Shown here: positions 34,556 through 45,540 of the stretch, piece after piece | Layout of the letters: each line of letters starts with the position of its first letter | Position numbering within the stretch: the first letter of the stretch is position 1 | Origin: Biomphalaria glabrata | Lineage: Eukaryota > Mollusca > Gastropoda > Planorbidae | DNA length: 64,000 nt | Assembly (NCBI RefSeq): GCF_947242115.1 | Contig: NC_074726.1 | Location: 5,449,951-5,513,950, forward strand | Direction: 5' to 3' | Translations under genes and position numbers: made by a program | The notes under the pieces: model-generated | Databases searched by the model: none | The model's input: the letters and a program-made list of their open reading frames with translations, nothing else | What the model was told of the DNA's origin: nothing

Positions 34556-35806
34556 CTAACGTTTCGTGGCCCATGCTTTGAGGAAGGCAATCGCTGCGGG
34601 CGCTACTGCTGACAATAAAGTAGAGCCAAGTAGTTTTATGAGTTCCCACGCTGAGTTTTCTTTGGCCTCGAGAAATTCTTCTTGGACTACCTCCGTATCT
34701 GCCTGTAGCTTTCTTTCCATTTGTTTAATCTTAGAATTATTTTCTTCATCTTCCTTCTCAAGGGCTTGGATTTTCATGTCTGTTTCATGTCGCAGTTCCT
34801 CCTCGGCTTCAAGTCTCATTTTTTCTCTTTCGGCTCTCAGCTCTTCCAGACGTTTCCTGTGCTCTTCCCTGAGAGCTTGAATCTTCAAGGCGTTTTCGGT
34901 ACTTTCTAACTGTTCTTCAACGCATTCGACTATGCGCTGTGTGTTTTGTATGATTTCTGTGAGAACCCCTGTTTGTCTGTCTTGAGCTCTAATGCTTGAT
35001 ATCAGATTTTTAGCTCTTGTGTCCAAACTTTTTAAAAGTTCCATCTGTCTCTCTGGTTGGTCAAGTTGAACGTGGCTCAACTGTTGCAGAATGAGACTGG
35101 CCTCTCTCATACTCTCCTCTTTTATCATCGGAATCTTGGCTTCCACTAAAATTGAATTTCTCTTATGTTCAGCTGCTTGGAAGTGACTGTCGGTGTATCT
35201 CTTGCGGTTTAAATTATCAACAAGCTTGATCAGATCATAGATTTGAAGCTTGATCTTCATGGGATCTTTAGTTTTGTTGTCAAACAAGATAAATCTTTGT
35301 TTGCACTCTTCTAGAAGATATTTAAATTCCCCTTGTTGCGTACTGCACCAGTCTACAAAAGAATCCATTCCAGTTTCTTCCGGGCTGTAGCTGTCTCCCC
35401 CTGTCATCACCAAGATGCAGTGATCAGCAACAAATGTCGGACCAAAAATATGTTTTAACAAACGAATCGTTTGTTTATCTTCTTCTGTAAATCGAACTCC
35501 AAATCTGACAACTAGTAGAAAGGCGTGATATCCCTGTGGGTTGGCGGCTATGGCATGCTTCATTGCGTCGATGACAAGATTCATGGCATCTTCCTTGCTC
35601 ATGTCAGTGTCTCCGATGCCAGGACCGTCCACCACTTTGATAATTCGCCCATTGTAGTCGCTATAATCAAACTGAACATGCTTGGTGACAGATGTGAAAC
35701 TCGGCGAACTTTTGAAAACTCTTCTGCCAAGTATTGTATTTCCAGTAGAGCTTTTTCCATTGCCAGTTTTTCCAATCAAAAGAAGGTCTAAATCATTATC
35801 AGGCAT
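34556..35806 (-). CDS. GIMAP/AIG1-family GTPase, 416 aa
   Basis: GTP-binding protein of the AIG1/IAN (GIMAP) family, whose members act at intracellular membranes and in immune cells of animals. The start ATG (35806) lies 9 bases inside an exon opened by a strong acceptor (T-rich tract plus CTTACAG); the upstream in-frame sequence is intron-like. Motifs: G1 GKTGNGKSS at residues 12-20, G3 DGPG at 60-63, the family's conserved box around LLVVRFGVRFTEED (97-110), and G4 TGGD at 135-138. After about residue 215 comes a long charged coiled coil (Glu/Arg/Lys heptads to about residue 380). A hydrophobic tail (LLGSTLLSAVAPAAIAFLKA) may bind membrane. The domain is contained in one exon. An AATAAA on the minus strand near 34300 could serve polyadenylation. 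It diverges from the related gene at 41361. Confidence 0.93.
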   Translation of the reverse strand: MPDNDLDLLLIGKTGNGKSSTGNTILGRRVFKSSPSFTSVTKHVQFDYSDYNGRIIKVVDGPGIGDTDMSKEDAMNLVIDAMKHAIAANPQGYHAFLLVVRFGVRFTEEDKQTIRLLKHIFGPTFVADHCILVMTGGDSYSPEETGMDSFVDWCSTQQGEFKYLLEECKQRFILFDNKTKDPMKIKLQIYDLIKLVDNLNRKRYTDSHFQAAEHKRNSILVEAKIPMIKEESMREASLILQQLSHVQLDQPERQMELLKSLDTRAKNLISSIRAQDRQTGVLTEIIQNTQRIVECVEEQLESTENALKIQALREEHRKRLEELRAEREKMRLEAEEELRHETDMKIQALEKEDEENNSKIKQMERKLQADTEVVQEEFLEAKENSAWELIKLLGSTLLSAVAPAAIAFLKAWATKR

Positions 35807-35859
35807 GATCCAAATCTGTAAGAAGAAAAAATATATATTTAAAAAAAACAACAAGAAAA

Positions 35860-36100
35860 ACCCAAACAAACAAGGTTACAAAGATAGTTTGTGTGGAAAC
35901 ACAAACTCAAAATCAGCCCCGAAGTGGTCCACCCAGGCAGGTAAAAAAGGCAGGTTTCAATATTTTCAGAAAGAATATTAGAATGAAATGACAAAGGAGA
36001 ATGGAGAAAAAAGGTTGAAAGATCTTGTGTGGTGCCCCAAATTTCCAGCAGACTAAGGGATAGGTGAAAGTGAACTTGATGTTAGACGTGAACTTGGCCT
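35860..36100 (+). repeat. LINE 3' end, family F, antisense to the GIMAP gene
   Basis: CAAGGTTACAAAGATAGTTT to the WRKKVERSCVVP-type end (AGATCTTGTGTGGTGCCCC). Closely related to the minus-strand copy at 60722-60955 and to 50520-50745. It starts about 45 bases upstream of the GIMAP exon acceptor. Confidence 0.8.
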
Positions 36101-36228
36101 AACGGATGTCATATAATGATTATCTAATAATCTAATTGTTTTGTAACACTCTGTTGTTATTCAGGGCCTAAATGAAAAAAAAACAACAAAAAAACATTTC
36201 CGCAAAAAAAAAATAAAAATCATGTAGT

Positions 36229-36409
36229 ATCTAGCGGTTCCCAACCTTTTAAGCTCGGCGACCCCTTTTTACAATCCCCCACTCTGCCGCTTCTCCCCCC
36301 CCCCCCACGTAGACACAGTCCATTTTTCAATGGTCTTTGGTGACGCCTGGCAAATCGTCAATTGATCCCCAAAGGGGGTCGCGATCCACAGGTTGAGAAC
36401 CCCTGCTTT
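36229..36409. mobile_element. Short hAT-derived MITE
   Basis: Ends AGCGGTTCCCAACC and, inverted, CAGGGGTTCTCAACCTGTGG, the same end type as 29685-32011 and 59133-59720. No clean target duplication seen. Confidence 0.7.
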
Positions 36410-37540
36410 AGTTCAATGTTTTATGTCTGAGGTGTGCAGTTCACGTGATAATATGAAAAGCTACTTATAAATTGTTATTTTAAATTATGTTCCACTTATA
36501 TGCAACGTTAGCAGATCTTTCGAAGTATAGCGTGTTAATAAATTAGCACATATCTAATTATAAAATTGCTTTCCTTTAAGAAAGCAAACAGAAATAGTTT
36601 TACTAATTATAGTAATCGAAAACAAAAATTATTTAAGCGAAAAAAATTACACCATTATCAATGTCTCAACTAATTATGAAAAGAGAGCAATAAATTTGTG
36701 ACCCCCTTATTCACAAAATAAAATGTAAAAGTCTCTGAATTAAACTACAGATGTATAATTATATTACCTATTTTGATGTCAGCAGAAGTAGAGCAGAAGT
36801 AAAGTAAGGCTTTTTACCTTAGACATTATTCTCTATGATAAATAGCACCTAATCGCTTTTAATTTGTATCATAAAAATCATTAGCATTAAGGAGTTTAGG
36901 AATTAAATCTGTTTTAAATATAAATCACAACTTGTATCTTCCAAAGAGTCAAAAAGTGACTTCATGGACACGCTGAACAAAACGTAGGTAGCTTATGATG
37001 GAATCTAACATTATCTACCCTCTCTATCTGCTTTTTCTGAGGAAGCCGGGTAAACCACAACCTGATAGTTAAAGTTATAAAATTAGAAAAAAAAATATAA
37101 CATCAAGCGCCATTAGAAACTAGTAGGGCGTCTTAAACGAATATGTTTCGCTTCTGCAGTAGAAACTAATAACAATAAACAAAATTTACTTACCTGTTTT
37201 AAAAGTGTAAGTTATATGCATCAAGATAGTTGACAAATCTACGTGTACAATGCTAACTTTGCTATCATTAAAGACAACATGCATCAACACATAAGACCTA
37301 GGCTTCAATACATAGATCTACATAGTTCTACAATTATTTTGGTTAATGTGAAATAATTGGTAAACTCAGGAAATAATACTTTCTCGCCAACGGGAATTCC
37401 AAATGTTTTATAAATATTTTCAAGAAAATCGACAACTGGCTAACATCGTGATGATAAACAAAGAGAAATAATTATAATAATCATTTTAAAAAAAAAGACA
37501 CTAACAACTAATTAAATAAGATCGTTTGAGGTGAACATGT
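36410..37540. other. Region between the two GIMAP genes, no gene recognised
   Basis: AT-rich. Promoters or 5' UTR exons of one or both GIMAP genes should lie between 35.8 and 41.3 kb, but no motif singles them out. Confidence 0.35.
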
Positions 37541-38220
37541 TCAGGTCCGGACTTAGGTCACTTTAACCAATGAGGTGGCAGTGAGCCCCATACTTTTGTA
37601 TGCCCCGCGCTAATGCTAAGTATAAAATAAAACCATTATAACTTAATAATAACCTAAGGTGGCTCCTGATTTTCAAGGGCCTACAGAAAATCGCGAGTGA
37701 ATGCAATATATATATATCCTGTAAATCTCATAAAATTATTAAAATCTCCTGAAAGCGCATACACATCTCCTAAAAAAAATAGACGAAATAGTCATACGCG
37801 CGAAAGAAAAAGAAACGGCGTTGTCAACTTTTATTTGATACAAATATAGAGCAAAACGAATGTATTTACTAATACAAAATCTTAATGTTAACAGTATGCT
37901 TACCCTACCCAGACTGGGCCCGCGCCATCCGTTTTGCATAGGACCCGCTACTGTTAGGGAGGCCCTGAACCTGTGAAACACATAATGCTGTTGTACATAA
38001 TTAGTACTCAAATTAGATTACTCTGTTAGGTCAAAAATTTTCTACAATAACATCCTTTGACTTACGGATTTTTCTTTTGCCCAAAGAGCAAACGCTGTAT
38101 GTATTCCAGTTACTCACTGCAGGTTTGGGCGCGTTCAGAAATAATCACTTACTAATAGATGCAAGCATGGCCGGATTTAACTATAGGCAGCATAGGCTAT
38201 AGCTTAGGTCCTACAAGAAT
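37541..38220. repeat. Transposon-like fragments with GGTCCGGACTTAGG / GGCCGGATTTAAC ends
   Basis: Pieces at 37541, 37915-37975 and 38168-38215 resemble transposon termini seen elsewhere (13360-13395), but no matching pair was found. Confidence 0.35.
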
Positions 38221-39419
38221 TATGGTACATAGACGCTACAAATTTTAATATATTCAATGTATAGCGTACCACATGTGACAGATTGTTTGTTCATTTTGTT
38301 AAAAAAATATTTTTAAAAAGTTTAAAAAAAACAAAACTAATTACTAATGTATTCATTACATATAGGAAAGCCTTTGTGAACGATCAAAAAGTGTATATTC
38401 AATCTTATCTGACATAGATAACAATTTTTTTTCTCCCAAGCTTTATAAACATGTCGGTGCGAATTCGAAAACGGTACTCAAGATAAAGGGAATCAATCCA
38501 TCGTGTTACTTCAAAGTTTCAGTTCGTGCTTGTCTCCCGTAACATCTGACCCATAGGTGATAAGTTTGACCTATCAATAGATACAAGCCTGTGTGCACAC
38601 TGTGGACTTCAAGTTCACCCAACTACTTTCACAAAACTAGGTCATAGGTCGAGCTTTTCTCGGAAATTCCACGTATTAGTTTTCTCGAAAAATCGGGAAA
38701 ATCCAAACTATTACAACATAACTGACACTGTGAAGGAGACCTTGCCGGTAAGTAAAGAATTTAGATCCATTTCTACTTTGATTTAAACAAAAAAAGTGAA
38801 AAGTCTTGAGAATGAAGTTGTATTTTGTAATGTTAATATGTTTCACTGTTGACACAGTTTTGAATGGGTTAAAATTGTTTGATGATGATAAAATATACAC
38901 TCACATTAATCTAGATTTAGCTCTGTAGAATGGGCGGACTGGCTATAAGGGCATTCTGGCTAATGCCCGGTGGGCCGGTAAAAATTTCTCCGGCAGGGCC
39001 ACCGAAATGACCGCATAAATGCCAAGTAAATTATATTAAGATTTTATAATATTCTCATTAAAAGCAACACTTTGAGCCACGTGAATTATAAAGAAAAACA
39101 CATCATATACACTTTAAAGTCTAATACATATCTAAAGCATTGGCGTAAATGCCCTTCATTCGTATATAGTTCTTCTAGTAGACGTCAATTCCTTAAGCAT
39201 AGAAAACGATAAACAAAGAAACTCAAGTCCTTTATTTCTTATAATGTTAGACTTTAGTGTATCTATAGTAAATATATTCGGATGAATCTATACAGGAACT
39301 AACAACAACGCTCCAAGTCCTATAAAAGAAGTCCAGTTACATACGAATTCGTATGTGTTTATTGGAGTTGTTGCATGATCCCGAGTGGGCCCCTCTATGA
39401 ATTACTTACTTAGACTTAG

Positions 39420-39805
39420 GTCCTCCCGCGCTGTTCGGGGCATTTGGGCGGCAAGCTGTCTCCATTAAGATCTGTCACTGGCAATGTCTGAAGCCTCCTC
39501 CCACCTGGTCTCCACTGTTCTGAGGTCCTCCATGAAGGTGTGTCGTCAAGTAATACGAGGACGTCCCTGTTTGCACTTTCATCGTACTGGCTTCCATGTT
39601 ATCGCAACTCTTGGTGTGCGTAATTCACTTTGACGTAGAACATGTCCCGCAAACCTCATGCGACGCTCTGTCACAAGCTCACTAAGTGTTCGACTCCCAG
39701 TTCGGCATAGGATTTCCTTGTTTGAGACCTGATCTTTGTAACTGACTCCCACCAAAATCCGTCTCAGCCATCTCTGTTGAGCCACATTTAGTCTTTTAGT
39801 CATCT
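39420..39805 (-). repeat. LINE 3' fragment, family E-like
   Basis: Minus frame reads KRLNVAQQRWLRRILVGVSY, KEILCRTGSRTLSELVTERR and RMRFAGHVLRQSE, a LINE ORF2 C-terminus. Nested in a hAT element. Confidence 0.85.
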
Positions 39806-40156
39806 GTCAAAATTGAGAAAAGACCAAATGTGGCCCGCTACGAAGTTCTTCATAAATTATTATCTTGAACAGTGCAGCAATGGAATCAAAAAGGAAAAGA
39901 ATCCAAAAAGAAATAGCAAAAAATAAGTAAGATAAAAAGCAACTATTGCTGGAATCCTGTGCACTAGAGATTCACCAACCTTATGATGACAGCATGCATA
40001 CATTAACAGACCCAACATCATAAGAAACACTAATATTAAAACTACAAAGCTATAGTTGATATACAAAGAGGCTTTCCTATAATATGAAGAAGGAGACAGT
40101 TGAACTAGGTTTCCAAATGATTGAGAAAGCAGTGTATAACCTTTTGACAAGCTGTG

Positions 40157-40386
40157 AGTAAAGTTCCCTTTTCAGACCTTGCAATCTATAGGGCAGGGGA
40201 TGTTAAGGTCATCTGTTTCTTTGGCCAACGGTAAATGAGCAGAATGTCATGTGGCCAGCACAACAACCAATCGACTCTACTTTCCACAAATACAGTCAGG
40301 TACCCGTTATAGTCTTCACCGAGATTCGAACCCAGTACCACATGTTTGAAAGCCAAGCGCTTAACCACTTTGCTACCTCGCCCCCC
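40157..40386 (-). repeat. SINE family I, near full length
   Basis: Reverse complement has AAGTGGTTAAGCGCTTGGCT, GGGTTCGAATCTC and the CCCTATAGATTGCAAGG end; the centre is partly deleted. Nested in the hAT element. Confidence 0.85.
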
Positions 40387-41009
40387 ATGACCTTGTGAGA
40401 ACTGCAGTTAAATAATGGAGGATGAAGAGTTGTTTTTGAAAATTTAAATTCATATGCCTCGAGAAAAAAAGCAAGGAGTGGAACTTAATCATAAACAGAT
40501 TAAAACAATACGCTCGTTGATGGAGGATCTTCAGATGCTTTGAATGTGAATGACAACTACATGTATATGTAACTTTATATGGTAGCAGGAAAAAAAATTT
40601 AACATTAAGAAATTCCCGATTCTAATTGATATATTTTACTCATTTAGTCACAGAATGTATCATCTAATAAATTATTCATATAACTTACTCCTGTCGATAC
40701 ATTATTAAACTTTACACAATACTTTTGATGATAGGTATGATCTGATGCCAATCATTTAGCAAACAATATGTATGCCTGATTGTATGGAAATGTCCTGGAC
40801 GATTTTGACACCCAGTCCGCCCCTGCTCTGAAGTGAAAATATCTACAGTATAGGCAGAAATATTTTTTTTTTATTCAGTGTATATGTGTATTAGTATTTG
40901 CACATGTGTTGGTGTGAATGTGGTCGTGTGTGGTAACTGGGGCGAAGACGTTTTTCAATTCTTCATTTCTACATACGTTCAAGTCATGTCAAGTTTATTT
41001 GTTAAAAAA

Positions 41010-41110
41010 TAATACGCCTACAGCGGTTTAGTTGTCTGTCAGCAGATTGGTTCTACAAGTCAACGACCACCCACAACAGGGTCTCGGTTCAAATTCCTGT
41101 AAATAATATG
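41010..41110. repeat. Dispersed repeat fragment
   Basis: GCGGTTTAGTTGTCTGTCAG and CAGATTGGTTCTACAAG match 49033-49090 (ACGGTTTAGTTGTCTACCAG). Class unknown; just upstream of the plus-strand GIMAP exon. Confidence 0.5.
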
Positions 41111-41360
41111 ATTTTAAATTTCGGGATTTTTCGGACTTCTCCAATATATTTCAATACAGGTCAAACTGTAAAACATTAAATATTCAAGTCCAAGTAGCAC
41201 TTTTTAAATTAACTTACATTTGTATTTGTGTGACGGAAGTTGTGTAACCCTACAGTTATGCTTATCATTTGAACTTTATATTTCAGAATTAATACAAATA
41301 TTCTTTTTTTTTTCTTTTCATACAGGAGGATATTTCGAAAGGGAGGAAGTCAAACGGAAA

Positions 41361-42269
41361 ATGAACATTCTTTTCATCGGCAGAGGTGGAAACGGGAAAA
41401 GCTTCAGCATTAACTCCATCGAAAAACAGCAAAGTGCTGACAATGCTTCGTCTCTGACGTTAAGTGAATTTCAGGAATATGCTAATGATACATCAGTGAC
41501 GGAAAAAGAATTTCAAGAGTTGATCAACATAAAAGCTGTGAAATGCTCGGGAATCGGTGACAGAGGTGAAGACTTAAATGATTCCATTACAGACGTTATA
41601 TGTAAGCTAGAAGATCTTTTGACGGAATCTGGTGGTTTTAACGCCATTGTGATAGTATTAAAGTACGGCGTTAGATTTACAAAACAAGAACAAGACGCGG
41701 TCAAGGTTTATGATTCAGTATTTGGTTCAGGCATGATTCCGAAATGGGGCATCATCCTATTTACATATGGGGATCTGTTCTACCAGGATGTTAAAGAAGA
41801 CAATGGCCCATCTTTTAAAGACTGGTGTCGAGAACAGACTGGAGATGTACAGAAATTGTTCGAGAAAGCAAATTTCAGGATCATTTTGTTTGACAATAGA
41901 ACTAAAGACCCAGATCAACAGAAAAAACAATTTTACACGCTGCTAGAAACTGTTCGAAATCTGAATGCCGAAAGTAGGTACACACTAGAAGAATTTCAAA
42001 GTGTCTCACAAAGTCGTGAAACTTTTGTAGAGGAAGAAGATATGAACAAGCAGATAAAAGATAAAGAAGAAAACAATAAGGAGGAAAAAATTCATGAAGA
42101 ATTTTGGTTATGTCAGGTGATTTGGAAACACAAAGAAACAGTTGGCTTTATTTCGGTATTTGCTATCATATTTGTATTAACAAGAACAGGCCTACTACGC
42201 AATATTTCAAACAAACTCGGGTTTAGACATTGGCTTGCGTATATTCCTTTCTTCTCGAAATCAAAATAG
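41361..42269 (+). CDS. Diverged GIMAP/AIG1-like GTPase with C-terminal membrane segment, 302 aa
   Basis: AIG1-type G domain in one exon opened by a T-rich tract and ATACAG at about 41325; the ATG at 41361 directly precedes the G1 strand, though in-frame codons run from the exon edge and an upstream exon could add residues. G1 is GRGGNGKSF (residues 7-15): the lysine and serine of the P-loop remain but flanking family residues differ. The G3 DGPG is replaced by CSGIGD, and G4 reads FTYGD. The family box VLKYGVRFTKQEQDAV and the later ILFDNRTKDP are well kept and match the gene at 34556 (ILFDNKTKDP). An acidic and Lys-rich stretch is followed by a single membrane helix (VGFISVFAIIFVLT). AATAAA at 42365 is about 95 bases after the stop. 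GTP binding or hydrolysis may be weakened. Confidence 0.9.
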   Translation: MNILFIGRGGNGKSFSINSIEKQQSADNASSLTLSEFQEYANDTSVTEKEFQELINIKAVKCSGIGDRGEDLNDSITDVICKLEDLLTESGGFNAIVIVLKYGVRFTKQEQDAVKVYDSVFGSGMIPKWGIILFTYGDLFYQDVKEDNGPSFKDWCREQTGDVQKLFEKANFRIILFDNRTKDPDQQKKQFYTLLETVRNLNAESRYTLEEFQSVSQSRETFVEEEDMNKQIKDKEENNKEEKIHEEFWLCQVIWKHKETVGFISVFAIIFVLTRTGLLRNISNKLGFRHWLAYIPFFSKSK

Positions 42270-42364
42270 TTACATCTGACAGAACAAAATATTTGACTGG
42301 GTTGAAAGTGATGTTATTAATTAAGTATTTTATAGATTTTCTTCAAAGCATTGTCTTGTACTTC

Positions 42365-42370
42365 AATAAA
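42365..42370 (+). terminator. Polyadenylation signal AATAAA for the plus-strand GIMAP gene
   Basis: Canonical hexamer (overlapping a second AATAAA) about 95 bases after the stop at 42269, followed by AT-rich sequence. No competing hexamer lies between. Confidence 0.5.
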
Positions 42371-43035
42371 TAAACATAGAAACATTCAACTGTTAAATTC
42401 AAACACAGGCTATGATACATCATAAGCCATATCCATAGGGTTTGACATTATTTTTAAGAATAAATCTTTACGATTGCACACAATGATTACGTTTGTTGAT
42501 AATATATATTTCGATCAGTATCTGCAATTATACAGTACATAGAGGAGGTCGGGACCAATATCAAAATAACCTGGGAGACGCTTTGTAATTGTAAAATAGT
42601 TAACTCAAACTCAAATATAGTATTTCTTTAAAGTTTCGAGGATTTAGATTTAGTTTGTAATGGTGTTAGTGGTGTAATGGATATACATCCTCCACTAAAA
42701 ATACTTTCACTGGCTTGTGTCTCATGTAGCCTCTGACTACCAGATCAACTAGTCTGGGTTTAGTCAGATATTGGGTCCAGCGAACTGGTATCTCGGACTG
42801 GAGAAGGGCAACTTGGGCTCTGTAAGCTTCGGGACGCTGGGGCAAAACTATTTTGATCTAGATGTATTTGTCATCGACACATGATTTTACATGTTTCGCA
42901 GAAACAAAAGATCCGTTCAGTTTTTTTTTTTTTACATTGCGTATTTTAGTTAGCGAGTTCAACGATTGGTTGTAAATGATGCAAGATAAGCGGCATTGTT
43001 GTTTGTGGTCTTAGTCAGGACAGACGTCCTGCTAC
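42371..43035. other. Intergenic, no gene recognised
   Basis: A GC-richer stretch at about 42660-42860 may be an old repeat; nothing nameable. Confidence 0.35.
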
Positions 43036-43043
43036 GCTAGATA

Positions 43044-43265
43044 AAATCCACTATAACACATAGGCCATAATCCAATCACACATATTATAATCTAAATATA
43101 CAGACCATAATCCCATCACACATAATAATCCAATCACAAAGACCTTAATCCAATCACAGACACCGTAGTTGAATTGCACAGACTTTAATTAAAAGACACA
43201 GACCATAATCGAAACAAACAGAAATCAATTAAATTACACAGTCTATGATCCAATCACACAGACCT
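43044..43265. repeat. Degenerate tandem repeat, unit about 22-24 bp
   Basis: Repeated CACAGACCATAATCCAATCA-like units with heavy divergence. Confidence 0.75.
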
Positions 43266-43269
43266 GCAA

Positions 43270-43365
43270 AATATTTATTTAAAAAAAAACACTCATTTGA
43301 GGGCCCGGAGGGATTTTGAAATTCTCCCCCCTCCCCCTTCTTACTTCTTAGCTACGCCACTGCAC
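43270..43365. repeat. DNA-transposon end (GCTACGCCACTG terminus)
   Basis: Related to 5440-5542: GAGGGCCCGGAGGGATTTTG then TTAGCTACGCCACTG. Confidence 0.45.
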
Positions 43366-43589
43366 ATAAAAAAGACTATAATCAAATCACAGTTTTATTT
43401 GTTGATTTTTTAATTATCTTTAGTATTCTTTTGCTAGCCTAAGAAAAGCGCCAATGACAATAAAATGGCCAGGAATTTTGTTTTCAGAAAAAACAATAAA
43501 AACTAGAACAAGAAAAACAGTTTAAATACTTTGTGTTTTTTAAAAAAAGGAAAATACCTCCTTTAGGCAACTGATTAAGTGATTTACAC

Positions 43590-43740
43590 TTATGTCAGGT
43601 AATTCGAGCTGGCTATTGTGTATGTCGTTGTGCTGGCCACATTGACACCCTCGTTAACCGTGGGCCACAGAAACAGATGATTATTTCATTATCTGCCCTA
43701 TAGATCGCAAGGTCTTAAGAGGTAAATTTCCTTCTTTTTT
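43590..43740 (+). repeat. SINE family I, 3' half
   Basis: GTCGTTGTGCTGGCCACATT, CCCTCGTTAACCGTGGGCCA and CTGCCCTATAGATCGCAAGG. Confidence 0.82.
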
Positions 43741-44329
43741 TTGTTATTAACATAATATTTTGTCATGAAACACTTTGAGCCATACGGCACTATAGCTGGA
43801 AAATAAGAATAATAGAAGACGATAAAATAGAATATTGACATTAATATTACACCTAACAAAAAAAAAAGGAAAACATGGAGATAGCTTTTGTTTAAACGTT
43901 ATCAAGGCGGAATACATAGATTTCGTTAATCAAACAGTCATAAAACTTGTAGTAGGCTGCTGATAAAGAATCTAAAAACACAAGTTGGTAAATAAATGTG
44001 ACTATATAATATCAGCTCTCGGTGGCGTAGCAAGGCTCCCTTCAAGTATGTCTTGGTGGGCCACCCTCCCACCTAATGCGACAAAACTTAGTGTTCGACA
44101 TACACAAATTTGAGCAGTAAGGTACGTAACATACCGAGATACCAAACAAGTAAGATATATCGGTATATTTACTAAAAGACATTCTTTTGCAAATACTGTA
44201 CCTTATTTAAATTATTATTGTCGATGACGCCTATTCCGCATGGGAGACGACCTTCTTTGGCAAGCTTATCTAAAAGAGGACAGCGTACTTGAGGTGCCCC
44301 CCCCCCCAGTGCTAAAAAGATGAGCTCAG

Positions 44330-44600
44330 GCGCCATTTCACCCACACTGGCATGGAGGAAAGTAGCTGGCAGCAGATGGCCTATGAAAGAGACAAAGGCT
44401 ACGGGACACACATTTCAGACCTTAAGGAAATCACAGAAGACAGAAAGAAAACTTAAATTGACCGCAGGAAGATTTTTGAGGAAAAATATGCAGGTCGCAG
44501 CTGGGTTTGCCAAGTCATGTGAACCACTACACACATCTTTATCTTCAGAATCAAAGACATTGCCATTGATATTGCCATTGCGCTTGACTCATTTAGAAAT
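44330..44600 (+). repeat. LINE 3' tail fragment with finger-like CRSQLGLPSHVNHY
   Basis: Translation at 44490-44580 gives GRSQLGLPSHVNHYTHLYLQ and NQRHCH. The same kind of C2H2-like LINE tail is at 58690-58800 (CSECGEICRSQLGLCHHGKY). Confidence 0.6.
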
Positions 44601-44879
44601 CTCTTCAAAGTCAATGTTTCAACAGCTCCTTAACAAAATTAAACTACTTTTCAAATGAACAAACAAAATGTTTTATAATTTTCTTTTACACATTTACATA
44701 AAAAAACAAATCTAGGTATAAAACTATTAAAACATTGATAAAAACTTTCATATAGTTCTATTTCCATTATTTAGCAGTAAATAGAAGTAACAAAAGGCCA
44801 ACTATTCATGATCATGCCATTGGCCTAGGTCTAGTAATTTTAAGATTAAACGTGTAAATTCATAGAAGTTCTTGTCTAG

Positions 44880-44995
44880 CTATAGTAGATTCTATATCAA
44901 GATTCTATGTCTAGTTCTAGACCTAGACTTAGATCTTGAATCTAGATTTAGATCTAAAACTAGGTCTAGATCTAGCTAGTCTAGTTTGTATTGCA
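44880..44995. repeat. Degenerate TAGATC/TAGACC short repeat
   Basis: Clustered TCTAGA, TAGATC and CTAGAC units. Confidence 0.7.
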
Positions 44996-45248
44996 AATGG
45001 CAATGGAGATAATATTTTTTATTTGCCAGGGGAAAGTCTTGTTAAAGTTAAGTCATTTGTACATATTTGTAGTTTAAAGTAGGTCAAGAATTTATATCTA
45101 TAGATGTTGCCAATGTATCTAATTTTGTTAGAAGAATATTTTTTTTTAGTTTCACTTTATTACATGTAACATTTTATAAATTGTGAATGTATGGATAAGG
45201 TTAATGATTATTATTTTTAAAAAATATAAGTGTACGCTAAATAAATAT

Positions 45249-45330
45249 ATGGAGATGTTGTGGCTGAGGGGTAAAGCACTTGGAACCGGAAGACCCGTGT
45301 TTATATCCTGGTGAGGACTCTAGGTGGAAA
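45249..45330 (+). repeat. SINE family I, head only
   Basis: TGTGGCTGAGGGGTAAAGCA and a weak B box GTGTTTATATCCTGG. Followed directly by a 40-bp piece of LINE family F (GGGGCCGATTTTGAGTTTGT). Confidence 0.65.
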
Positions 45331-45540
45331 ACTAAAGGGGCCGATTTTGAGTTTGTGTTTCCACACATGAAACATGAAAAACAAAATCTTCAGAGTAAGC
45401 TTTGAGAAAATTGAAAAAATTGCAGATGTGTCAAATTTAAATTTGTGACAATCAGGTCTATCTATATTTAAGACATACTTGTCATTGTCGCCTTCTCCTT
45501 TTTCTGTGCGGCACATTAATATTTTCCTAACTGATAATGA

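Larger units (their letters stand above)
38929..40825. mobile_element. hAT-type element, 1.90 kb, 7-of-8-bp target duplication
   Basis: Left end AATGGGCGGACTGGCTATAA, right end inverted CAGGGGCGGACTGGGTGTCA; flanks CTCTGTAG and CTCTGAAG. Same end family as 19107-21689. The interior carries a LINE fragment (39420-39805) and a SINE (40157-40386). It sits between the divergent GIMAP genes. Confidence 0.8.

Noticed and set aside
34566-35791. Plus-strand frames over the GIMAP gene
   Set aside because: Antisense shadows of a clear minus-strand coding exon.
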